The position numbers and the translations under genes are program-made. Source: Pseudomonas silesiensis (lineage in GTDB: Bacteria > Pseudomonadota > Gammaproteobacteria > Pseudomonadales > Pseudomonadaceae). From it: 64,000 nt of DNA. Shown one piece after another: positions 7,968 through 16,086 of the stretch. Below the pieces are notes generated by a model. The model made no database searches. It saw only the letters and a list, made by a program, of their open reading frames with translations, and was not told the DNA's origin. Location: contig NZ_CP014870.1 in assembly GCF_001661075.1 (NCBI RefSeq), forward strand, positions 3,988,501 to 4,052,500. The letters are read 5' to 3'. How positions within the stretch are numbered: position 1 is the first letter of the stretch; each line of letters opens with the position of its first letter.

Positions 7968-8594
7968 TTATTTGGAGGTCAGCACCGAATAGCTGTTCAT
8001 CAAGTTGCGGTAGTTGGGAATGCGCGGCGACAGCAAGTTCGCCAGGCCTTCCATGTCGTTGCGCCAGTCGCCCTGCAGCTCACACGCCACCGAGAACCAG
8101 TTCACCAGTTGTGCACCGGCCGCCGCCATGCGCGCCCAGGCTGCCTGCTGCACGGTTTCGTTGAAGGTGCCGGATGCGTCGGTCACCACGAACACTTCAA
8201 AACCTTCAGCCAGCGCCGACAGGGTCGGGAAGGTCACGCACACATCGGTCACCACACCGGCGATAATCAGTTGCTTGCGGCCAGTGGCTTTCACGGCGTT
8301 GACGAAATCTTCATTGTCCCAGGCATTGATCTGGCCTGGACGCGGAATGTACGGCGCGTCCGGGAACTGCTCTTTCAACTCAGGCACGATCGGGCCGTTC
8401 GGGCCGTTTTCGAAGCTGGTGGTCAGGATGGTCGGCAGCTTGAAGAATTTGGCCACGTCGCCCAGGGCCAGCACGTTGTTCTTGAATTCATTCGGCGAAA
8501 AATCCTGGACCAGCGAAATCAGGCCGGTCTGGTGGTCGACCAACAGCACAACGGCGTCGTCTTTGTTCAGGCGTTTGTAGGGAACGTTGCTCAT
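7968..8594 (-). CDS. ycaC: YcaC-like isochorismatase-family hydrolase
   Basis: The 208-residue protein has the same length as E. coli YcaC and matches it nearly throughout (AVVLLVDHQTGLISLV, FKNNVLALGDVAKFF, NINAWDNEDF-type segment, IIAGVVTDVCVTFP). The cysteine-hydrolase triad is visible as Asp in LVDHQ, a Lys before the AGVVT strand, and Cys in TDVCV. YcaC forms an octamer or higher ring; its physiological substrate is unknown. GAGGAG precedes the ATG. It is the third gene of an apparent operon (ABM protein, amidohydrolase, ycaC), 68 bases after the amidohydrolase. Confidence 0.93.
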   Translation of the reverse strand: MSNVPYKRLNKDDAVVLLVDHQTGLISLVQDFSPNEFKNNVLALGDVAKFFKLPTILTTSFENGPNGPIVPELKEQFPDAPYIPRPGQINAWDNEDFVNAVKATGRKQLIIAGVVTDVCVTFPTLSALAEGFEVFVVTDASGTFNETVQQAAWARMAAAGAQLVNWFSVACELQGDWRNDMEGLANLLSPRIPNYRNLMNSYSVLTSK

Positions 8595-8662
8595 GGAAAA
8601 CTCCTCGGTGGATGGTTGTCGCTTGGAACGCCGGTCCAGCGGGCCGGCGTTTTTGGGATGGG

Positions 8663-10501
8663 TCAGAAGGCAAAACACGAGCAGCCAAAGGCGCCCCAGA
8701 AACCGGCGAAATCGCTGACCGGCGCGTTGGACAACCGCGCCCGTTCATGGCTGTGGGAGTGCACCGCGCACGGCCCGCTGCAATGGTGAACCTGCGCCTG
8801 CATCGGCGAAGTCGGGCGCCAGTGGCCCGGCACCTTGACCACCGGCGACCAGTCCGGCAGCACCGGCACGCTGGCGGGCCCCAGTTTTTCGAAATCACCG
8901 GCGGCGTACACCACCTTGCCGCCGACCACGGTCAACACCGATTCGATCCACTTGATCGCTTCTTCGTCGACACTGAAAAAGTCCGCGCTCAGGGCCGCCA
9001 GGTCAGCCAGTTGGCCGACCTTGATCATGCCTTTTTTTCCCTGTTCGGAAGAAAACCAGGCGCTGCCATGGGTGAACAACTCCAGCGCGGTCTGGCGGGA
9101 AAGTCCTTCGCTGTGCAGTTCCAGGCCGCCGACGGTGCGACCGCTGACCATCCAGTACAACGAGGTCCAGGGGTTGTAGCTGGACACCCGCGTGGCGTCG
9201 GTGCCAGCGCCGACCGGTACCCCTTCGGCCAGCATGCGCTTGATCGGTGGCGTGGCTTCGGCGGCTTTGGCACCGTAGCGCTCGACGAAATATTCGCCCT
9301 GGAATGCCATGCGGTCCTGGATCGCGATCCCGCCGCCCAGCGCCCTCACCCGCTCGATGTTCTGCGGGGTGATGGTTTCGGCATGGTCGAAAAACCAGGG
9401 CAAGCCATTGAACGGAATATCGCGATTGACCTTCTCGAACACGTCGAGCATGCGGCTGATGGATTCGTCGTAGGTGGCGTGCAGGCGGAATGGCCAGCGT
9501 TGCTCGACCAGATGGCGAACCACCGGTTCCAGTTCGTCTTCCATGGTCTGTGGCAGGTCCGGGCGCGGTTCGAGGAAGTCTTCGAAATCCGCCGCCGAGA
9601 ACACCAGCATTTCCCCGGCGCCGTTGTGCCGCAGGTAATCGTCACCCTGGTGCAATGTGACGCTGCTGGTCCAGTTCTTGAAGTCGGTCAGCTCTTCCTT
9701 GGGCTTCTGGGTGAACAGGTTGTAGGCAATGCGAATGGTCAGTAGCTGGTCCTTGGCCAGCTGTTCGATCACCTGGTAATCGTCCGGATAGTTCTGGAAA
9801 CCACCGCCGGCATCGATGGCGCTGGTCAGGCCCAGACGGTTGAGTTCGCGCATGAACTGGCGGGTCGAGTTGACCTGATATTCCAGCGGCAGCTTCGGCC
9901 CCTTGGCCAGGGTCGAGTACAGAATCATCGCGTTGGGCCGCGCCACCAGCATGCCGGTCGGCTCGCCGTTGGCATCGCGCACAATCTCGCCGCCCGGCGG
10001 GTTCGGCGTATTGCGGGTGTAACCGGCCACGCGCAACGCTGCGCGATTGAGCAAGGCGCGGTCGTACAAATGCAGCACAAACACCGGCGTGTCGGGCGCC
10101 GCCTGGTTGAGCTCTTCCAGGGTCGGCATGCGTTTTTCGGCGAACTGGAATTCGTTCCAGCCACCCACCACCCGCACCCACTGCGGCGTCGGCGTACGGT
10201 CGGCCTGATCCTTGAGCATGCGCAGCGCATCGACCACCGACGGCACGCCTTCCCAGCGCAATTCGAGGTTGTAGTTCAAGCCACCGCGGATCAGATGCAG
10301 ATGGGAGTCGTTGAGGCCAGGGATAACGCAGCGGCCCTTGAGGTCGATGACCTGGGTGCCCGAACCGCGCAGGGCCATGGCTTCGGCGTCGGTGCCGACC
10401 ACGACGAAGCGGCCGTCGCTGATGGCCACGGCGCTGGCACGCGGATTTTCCCGGTCAACGGTATGAAACTGGCCATTGAATAAAATCAGATCGGCGCTCA
10501 T
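8663..10501 (-). CDS. YtcJ-like metal-dependent amidohydrolase
   Basis: The 612-residue cytoplasmic enzyme belongs to the amidohydrolase superfamily, YtcJ-like group. It shows LFNGQFHTVD at the N-terminus, the metal-binding SHLHLIRGG motif near residue 65, FRLHATYDES and FFDHAETI in the barrel, and GAGTDATRVSSYNPW near the end. The last about 45 residues carry a Cys/His-rich tail (HHCSGPCAVHSHSHE and GAFGCSCFAF), which could bind metal. The ATG overlaps the stop of the upstream ABM gene as ATGA, so translation is probably coupled. AAGGA precedes it. The substrate is unknown; an N-acyl or carbamate bond is typical. Confidence 0.88.
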   Translation of the reverse strand: MSADLILFNGQFHTVDRENPRASAVAISDGRFVVVGTDAEAMALRGSGTQVIDLKGRCVIPGLNDSHLHLIRGGLNYNLELRWEGVPSVVDALRMLKDQADRTPTPQWVRVVGGWNEFQFAEKRMPTLEELNQAAPDTPVFVLHLYDRALLNRAALRVAGYTRNTPNPPGGEIVRDANGEPTGMLVARPNAMILYSTLAKGPKLPLEYQVNSTRQFMRELNRLGLTSAIDAGGGFQNYPDDYQVIEQLAKDQLLTIRIAYNLFTQKPKEELTDFKNWTSSVTLHQGDDYLRHNGAGEMLVFSAADFEDFLEPRPDLPQTMEDELEPVVRHLVEQRWPFRLHATYDESISRMLDVFEKVNRDIPFNGLPWFFDHAETITPQNIERVRALGGGIAIQDRMAFQGEYFVERYGAKAAEATPPIKRMLAEGVPVGAGTDATRVSSYNPWTSLYWMVSGRTVGGLELHSEGLSRQTALELFTHGSAWFSSEQGKKGMIKVGQLADLAALSADFFSVDEEAIKWIESVLTVVGGKVVYAAGDFEKLGPASVPVLPDWSPVVKVPGHWRPTSPMQAQVHHCSGPCAVHSHSHERARLSNAPVSDFAGFWGAFGCSCFAF

Positions 10502-11088
10502 CGCGTGTCCTTAGGCTGAGTGGAAGAGGAAAGCCAGGGCGCGAACAGGCGCGTCGCCATCGGCATGAACAGGTACACCACCGACACCACAATGGTCAGG
10601 GTGATCAGGAACGTCGCGACCACGTAGTGCGAGAGGAACGGGTTGAGCTGCAGCAGCGGTCCCCAGATCAGCGGCACCAGCAGGGTGTGCGGCAGAATCA
10701 CCAGCAGGGTCACCACGGCCTGCTTCCAGCGTGGCGGCGGCGAACCCGCATCGGCCTGGGGGGCGAACCAGAATTCATTGACCGGATTGACCTCGGTCTG
10801 GTCGCCGTCCGCCAGCATCGGCGTGGCTTGCTCGACCAGCGTCTGGCGTTGCGGCGAATCGAGCCAGCGTTGCATCGCCTCGGTGGAGCAGAAACGCAGC
10901 ACGCAGGTGTACAGGTCGAGGCCGGCGTTCTTGCCGCGCATCACATCCACCCCCAGGTGCCCTTCCTGCTGACCGGCAATGCTGACGATGTTGCGCAACC
11001 AGGCTTCGTAAGGCACCTCGAACCCGGCCTTGACCCGGTGTTTGATGACCAGGGTCACGACTTCTTCGAAACGATTGACTTCAGGCAT
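10498..11088 (-). CDS. Membrane-anchored antibiotic-biosynthesis-monooxygenase (ABM) domain protein
   Basis: The 196-residue product has an N-terminal ABM ferredoxin-like fold (VTLVIKHRVKAGFEVPYEAWL, HLGVDVMRGKNAGLDLYTCVL) and two C-terminal membrane helices (VVTLLVILPHTLLVPLIWG and VVATFLITLTIVVSVVYLF). ATG 11088 gives a product starting MPEVNRF with GGAG 11 nt upstream; ATG 11115 is an alternative. Such ABM-membrane proteins are common beside YtcJ-like amidohydrolases, and the stop overlaps the amidohydrolase start by 4 bases. A catalytic role is uncertain. Confidence 0.8.
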   Translation of the reverse strand: MPEVNRFEEVVTLVIKHRVKAGFEVPYEAWLRNIVSIAGQQEGHLGVDVMRGKNAGLDLYTCVLRFCSTEAMQRWLDSPQRQTLVEQATPMLADGDQTEVNPVNEFWFAPQADAGSPPPRWKQAVVTLLVILPHTLLVPLIWGPLLQLNPFLSHYVVATFLITLTIVVSVVYLFMPMATRLFAPWLSSSTQPKDTR

Positions 11089-11244
11089 GACGCCAGGCTC
11101 CACAGAGACGAACATTGAACGCCAGCCGGCCCGGAGATAAGGATGCTGGTGAAACAAATCAGAAACTACCGGCGTCGATGCGCCGGGACCGGGTTTGATA
11201 GTGCCGGGGTGGAGGCGGGGAAAATTGGATGTACGTGCTCTTTT

Positions 11245-12165
11245 TCAGGTGGGGATGTTCAGCGGCTCAGACATGAACTGACCGATCCGCGATCGTAACC
11301 ACTTCTCCGCAGGATCATTGTCATGCACCCCGCTCCATGCCATGGAAAGCTGCGCCGCCTCGATCGGAAACGGCGGATCTTCTGCGCGCAAGGCACAACC
11401 CTCGACCAACGCGCACGCGGCATAATCGGGAACCGTGGCAATCATCTCCGTCCCGGCCAGCAATGCCCGCAACCCACTGAATTGCGGTACCCCAAGCACC
11501 ACCCGTCGACACCGCCCGATCTTGGCCAGGTCCAGATCAATGTTGCCACTCAGATCACCGGAGAACGACACCATCGCATGGGGCCGTTCACAGTACTGGT
11601 CAAGCGTCAGCGGCCCCGGCCGTTTGTCCCCGCGCAGCACCTTGCAGGGGATATCCCGCAACGTCTTGCACTTGGCATTCGCCGGCAACTCCGTGGTGTA
11701 ACTCACCCCTACGGATATTTCTCCCGAGGCCAGCAACGCCGGCATCAGCAGATAATTGGCGCGACGCACTACCACCACGATCCCCGGCGCCTCTTCCTGC
11801 AGCTGGCGCAGCAACGGCGGAAACAATCCAAACTCGGCATCGTCAGACAGTCCGATGCGAAACACATCGCGGCTCGTCGCCGGATCAAATTCTTTCGCCC
11901 GGCTGACCGCCCCGGAAATGACATCCATCGCCGGCTGCAACTCTTTGAGAATCGCCAGCGCGCGCCCCGTCGGTTCCATCCCGCGACCGTTGCGCAGCAA
12001 CAACGGATCGTCGAACAAATCGCGCAATCGTCCCAGCGCCGCACTCACCGCCGGTTGGCCCATGAACAGCTTTTCCGCTACACGGGTCAGGTTCTTTTCG
12101 AACATCAGGGCCTCGAAAATCACCAGCAGGTTCATGTCGACGCGGCGCAGATCGTTACGGTTCAT
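11245..12165 (-). CDS. LysR family regulator (NodD/LinR-like group)
   Basis: The 306-residue LTTR has the DLRRVDMNLLVIFEAL start typical of the NodD/LeuO-like branch, a winged helix (RVAEKLFMGQPAVSAALGRL) and a full effector domain. It lies directly upstream of and on the same strand as the ABM-amidohydrolase-ycaC operon (156 bases to the ABM ATG), making it the likely local regulator. It is divergent from a short AraC-type gene at 12324. Confidence 0.87.
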   Translation of the reverse strand: MNRNDLRRVDMNLLVIFEALMFEKNLTRVAEKLFMGQPAVSAALGRLRDLFDDPLLLRNGRGMEPTGRALAILKELQPAMDVISGAVSRAKEFDPATSRDVFRIGLSDDAEFGLFPPLLRQLQEEAPGIVVVVRRANYLLMPALLASGEISVGVSYTTELPANAKCKTLRDIPCKVLRGDKRPGPLTLDQYCERPHAMVSFSGDLSGNIDLDLAKIGRCRRVVLGVPQFSGLRALLAGTEMIATVPDYAACALVEGCALRAEDPPFPIEAAQLSMAWSGVHDNDPAEKWLRSRIGQFMSEPLNIPT

Positions 12166-12323
12166 AGGTATGGTTCCGTTGTGTGTTCAGCCAGGCACGG
12201 GGCCGAAGAGTGTGTCTGACTTTGCTCAAGACCGCCCGCTACAAACGAAGAATTAACAACGTTTAACTCGCCTGCCAGAGCGCCCAAGAACAAGAATGAA
12301 TCTCACCGACACGGACATCTGCC

Positions 12324-12737
12324 ATGGCTCAATTTCAGCAAAGCGCCGCTCGCGCGCCCGGCACTGAAACCAAGAAAAATACCGGCGGCCTCACCCCGTG
12401 GCGCGAGAGCCTGGTCAAGCAACTGATCCTCGACCGCCTCGGTGAGCCGCTGGAAGTGACCGAACTGGCCCAGGCCTGCGCGCTCTCGCGCAGTCATTTC
12501 TCCCGCGCGTTCAAGTGCAGTACCGGCCTCTCGCCCCAGGACTGGATTCGTCACCAGCGCATTGCGCGGGCCAAACAGCTGATCCGCAACACTGACTTGA
12601 CGCTCACGCAGATAAGCCTGGAATGCGGCTTCTGCGACCAGGCGCATTTCTGCCATAACTTCACCCGCAGCGAGGGCATCAATCCGTTTGCCTGGCGCTG
12701 TCAGACCTTGCGTGCCCTCCCCCGCACCAAACTGTAG
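12324..12737 (+). CDS. Short AraC-type DNA-binding protein
   Basis: The 137-residue protein consists of little more than the AraC double helix-turn-helix (EVTELAQACALSRSHFSRAFK and LTQISLECGFCDQAHFCHNF). It has a short polar N-terminus and no sensory domain. Stand-alone AraC domains of this size are known in Pseudomonas. It is divergent from the LysR gene. Its stop codon TAG is the TAG of the adjoining REP element (CTGTAG at 12732-12737), so the C-terminus ends exactly at the repeat border. Confidence 0.85.
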   Translation: MAQFQQSAARAPGTETKKNTGGLTPWRESLVKQLILDRLGEPLEVTELAQACALSRSHFSRAFKCSTGLSPQDWIRHQRIARAKQLIRNTDLTLTQISLECGFCDQAHFCHNFTRSEGINPFAWRCQTLRALPRTKL

Positions 12738-13105
12738 GCGCCAGGCTTGTCGGCGAAGGTGGCCTTGAGCCTTGCAGCGCCCTTGAAGACGCCTTCGCCG
12801 GCAAGCCGGGCTCCTACAGGGTTTGGCGTTGACCACAACCCATCGGTACGCAGCTGATCCTGTAGGAGCTGGCTTGTCGGATCGCCGCACCGCGGCGAAG
12901 GCGGCCTTGAGCCTTGCAGCGCCCTTGAAGACGCCTTCGCCGGCAAGCCGGGCTCCTACAGGGATTGGCGTTGACCACAACCCATCGGTACGCAGCTGAT
13001 CCTGTAGGAGCTGGCTTGTCGGATCGCCGCACCGCGGCGAAGGCGGCCTTGAGCCTTGCAGCGCCCTTGAAGACGCCTTCGCCGGCGAGCCGGGCTCCTA
13101 CAGGG
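12732..13105. repeat. Tandem REPIN array, period 142 bp
   Basis: A REPIN plus its flank is repeated head-to-tail. The sequence CTCCTACAGGG(T/A)TTGGCG recurs with its CAGGG ending at 12821, 12963 and 13105, exactly 142 bases apart. The connecting segment CCATCGGTACGCAGCTGATC is also repeated. About 2.6 copies are present and the first is shorter. The array fills most of the gap between the short AraC gene and the next regulator. The remaining 13106-13287 shows no gene. Confidence 0.92.
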
Positions 13106-13287
13106 TTTGGCGTTGACCACAATTATCGGTACGCAGGTGGTTCGCGTGGCGATGCAGTGGCTCATGCGCTACACCAGACGCACCGCGCGATCGCAGGCAT
13201 GCTCTTGACGCATCAGCCCTGATAGGAGAGTTTTGGCCGCAGACCTGACGCAGTACGAGTCGTTGTTGATTTCCGCGGAGTGCCCCG

Positions 13288-16086
13288 TTGACCCTTTCCC
13301 CCGAACAGGCCATCCATTTTGGCCCCTACCGGATCTACCCCGGCCAGCGCCTGGTGATGGAGGCCGACCAGCCATTGCGCCTTGGCCGGCGCGCCCTGGA
13401 CATTCTGTTGATACTGCTGGAACACGCCGGGAATGTGGTCAGCAAACAAGCGCTGATCGCCCGGGTCTGGCCAAAAAGCATTGTGGAAGACATCAACCTG
13501 CGTGTGCACATGGCAGCGTTGCGCAAAGCCCTCGGCGATGGTCAGGCCGGCCAGCGCTACATCGTCACAGTCGCCCAGCGTGGCTACAGTTTTGTAGCGC
13601 CCTATTCACTGGAGCAGGTCGCGCCCCCTCCCGGCAACGACGCCCCCCCACCGAGCGGCCACAACCTGCCCGTGCGCCGCACCCGCCCGATCGGGCGCCA
13701 GTCATTGGTCGACAGTCTGGTGGTGCAACTGGCGCGCCAGCGCTTCATCACCCTGGTCGGCCCCGGCGGCATCGGCAAGACCACCGTGGCGTTGCGCGTC
13801 GCCGAACAACTGATCGGGCGCTATCGGGACGGCATTCGCCTGCTGGACCTGGCACCGATCAACGACCCGTCTGTGATCACCCACCACCTGGCGACATTGC
13901 TTGACCTGTCCCTGCACGATGCCGAACCCACGAGCGGCCTCGCGGCGTGCCTGCGCGAGCGGCAGATGCTGCTGGTGATCGATAACTGTGAACACCTGAT
14001 CGACGCCGTCGCGCTACTGAGCGAAAGCATCCTGCGCGGCGCACCCCAGGTCCATATCCTGGCCACCAGCCGCGAGAGCCTGCGGGCCGAAGGCGAATAC
14101 GTCCAGCGCCTGGACTCGCTGGACTGCCCTCCCCCCATCGCCGACCGCGCCCAGGCCCTGGGCTTTTCTGCGTTGCAATTGTTCGTCGAGCGGGCGATGG
14201 CCAGCCATGACAGCTTCGAACTGACCGATGACGAGTTGCCCCTGGCGATTGAAATCTGCCGTCGTCTGGACGGCATTCCGCTGGCCATCGAACTGGCGGC
14301 GGCGCAGGTCGGCAGCCAGGGCCTGGGCGGTCTGCTGGAGCAACTGCAAGGCAGTTTTCGCCTGCTCACCCAATGTGGTCATTCGACGCCGGGGCGCCAT
14401 CAAACCCTTCGCGCCACGCTGGACTGGAGCTTCGAACTGCTCAGCCCGTGCGAGCAGACCTGCCTGCGCCGACTGGGGATGTTCCGGGGTGGCTTCACCC
14501 TGGCGTCGGCGGCGGCGGTAATTGTCGGCGAACACATCGAACCCCGCGAGGTGTTTGGCTCGATCACGCAACTGGTGGCCAAATCGCTGCTCAACGTGGA
14601 AGTGGGCGACGAAGAAGTGTTTTACCGTCTGCTCGACACCACACGCAGCTATGCCCTGGAGAAACTCGACCAGGCCGCCGATGTGCAGGGCACCCGGGAA
14701 CGCCATGCCGAACACTGTCTGACCCTGATGCGTCAGGCCCGGCACGACTGGGAGCTGATCACGACCAGGCTGTGGATCGAGCGCTATGCCCGCAGCCTGG
14801 AAGACATTCGCTCGGCCCTCGACTGGGGCCTGACTGCCCAAGGACCGCAGACCCTGGCGATCCATCTGGCCGCGACATCCACGCCGCTGTGGCAGGAACT
14901 GTCGCTGCTCAAGGAACACGGGGCCTATGTGCGCAAGGCGCTGGCCTTGCTCGACGCCGCACCCGAGCGCTGTGCGCAACTGAAAATGACCCTCAAGCTG
15001 GCCCTTGGCAGTTCGTGCTACCACACCCAGGGCGGTACGGCGGAAACGGTCGAAGCCTTCGTTAACGCCCTGGCGCTGGCCAATTCGTGCAACGACCTGG
15101 ACGGTCAACTGCGAGCGGTGTCCGGGCACATGGCGGTCAACCTCGGTTGCGCCAACTATCAAACGGCGCTGGAGCAGAGCCGACAATTCGACCGACTGGG
15201 GTTGCAGGGCGATGCGCTGTTGTCCCTCAGCGCGCAGCGCTTGCGGGTGCTGGCCCTGCACTTCGCCGGCGATCAGCCAGCGGCACGGGTAAATGCCGAA
15301 CAGGTCCTGCAGCGCATGGCCCAGAGCGGGCACCTCAACCGCTTTACCCATGGTTTCGGCGTGCAGTACGACCAGAGCGTTGCCGCCCTGACCATCCTGG
15401 CGCGCATTCTCTGGTTGCAGGGCCAACCGGAGCAGGCCTGGCGCACTGCCCGTCAGGCGCTGGATATCGCGATCCAGATCGACCACGGCACCTCCATCTG
15501 CTACACCCTGGCGCTGGCCGGCTGCCCGATCGCCCACTACAACGGCGACACCCGAACCGCCCGCGAACTGTTGCGCCTGCTGCTGGAGCAAGCCCAAAAA
15601 CATTCGGTGCTGCTGTTCTATACCTGGGCCCGCCACTACGCGCAGGTCATCGACCGAACCGAAGCGCGGCCGCTGCCACAACCGGGCAGCGGGTTGATCA
15701 AGGACATCATGGTCACGCTGGACAGCAGTTTCGTCGATGACGCCTTGCTGCAGCGGGCCGATACCGGCGCCGCAGGCTGGAGCACGGCGGAGATTCTGCG
15801 GGCCAGGGCGCAAGCGCTGCCAGGCGAAGACTGCTCGCTGAAAACCACAGCGGCCGAGGTGTTATTGATCAGGGCACTCAACGTGGCACAAACCCAGGGT
15901 GCCCTGGCCTGGGAACTGCGCAGCGCCACCGCGTTGGCACAGGTGTGGCAGCGTCAGGGCCGTTACGGTGACGCCTATGAGCTGCTGGCGCCGATCTATC
16001 AACGCTTCACCGAAGGCTTTACCACACCGGACCTGACGACGGCCCGTCGCTTACTCGACCGCCTGCAGCGCCATCTGGCCGCTTGA
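13288..16086 (+). CDS. Winged-helix/NB-ARC-like ATPase transcriptional regulator
   Basis: The 932-residue protein has an OmpR-type winged helix (about residues 10-105: RRALDILLILLEHAGNVVS, DINLRVHMAALRKALG, GYSFVAPY). A STAND-type NTPase follows with Walker A GPGGIGKTT near 158 and Walker B-like MLLVIDNCEHL near 228. A helical C-terminus (about 450-932) is probably of TPR-like repeats. The architecture is that of AfsR/MalT-like signal-transduction ATPases. The start is TTG (13288) with GCGGAG 9 nt upstream; no in-frame ATG lies between that and the repeat array. It is tail-to-tail with a truncated paralogue at 16335-17725. The signal is unknown. Confidence 0.88.
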   Translation: MTLSPEQAIHFGPYRIYPGQRLVMEADQPLRLGRRALDILLILLEHAGNVVSKQALIARVWPKSIVEDINLRVHMAALRKALGDGQAGQRYIVTVAQRGYSFVAPYSLEQVAPPPGNDAPPPSGHNLPVRRTRPIGRQSLVDSLVVQLARQRFITLVGPGGIGKTTVALRVAEQLIGRYRDGIRLLDLAPINDPSVITHHLATLLDLSLHDAEPTSGLAACLRERQMLLVIDNCEHLIDAVALLSESILRGAPQVHILATSRESLRAEGEYVQRLDSLDCPPPIADRAQALGFSALQLFVERAMASHDSFELTDDELPLAIEICRRLDGIPLAIELAAAQVGSQGLGGLLEQLQGSFRLLTQCGHSTPGRHQTLRATLDWSFELLSPCEQTCLRRLGMFRGGFTLASAAAVIVGEHIEPREVFGSITQLVAKSLLNVEVGDEEVFYRLLDTTRSYALEKLDQAADVQGTRERHAEHCLTLMRQARHDWELITTRLWIERYARSLEDIRSALDWGLTAQGPQTLAIHLAATSTPLWQELSLLKEHGAYVRKALALLDAAPERCAQLKMTLKLALGSSCYHTQGGTAETVEAFVNALALANSCNDLDGQLRAVSGHMAVNLGCANYQTALEQSRQFDRLGLQGDALLSLSAQRLRVLALHFAGDQPAARVNAEQVLQRMAQSGHLNRFTHGFGVQYDQSVAALTILARILWLQGQPEQAWRTARQALDIAIQIDHGTSICYTLALAGCPIAHYNGDTRTARELLRLLLEQAQKHSVLLFYTWARHYAQVIDRTEARPLPQPGSGLIKDIMVTLDSSFVDDALLQRADTGAAGWSTAEILRARAQALPGEDCSLKTTAAEVLLIRALNVAQTQGALAWELRSATALAQVWQRQGRYGDAYELLAPIYQRFTEGFTTPDLTTARRLLDRLQRHLAA

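Noticed and set aside
12732..13105. CRISPR array
   Set aside because: The 142-base period, palindromic REP cores and identical intervening sequence do not fit short repeats with unique spacers.
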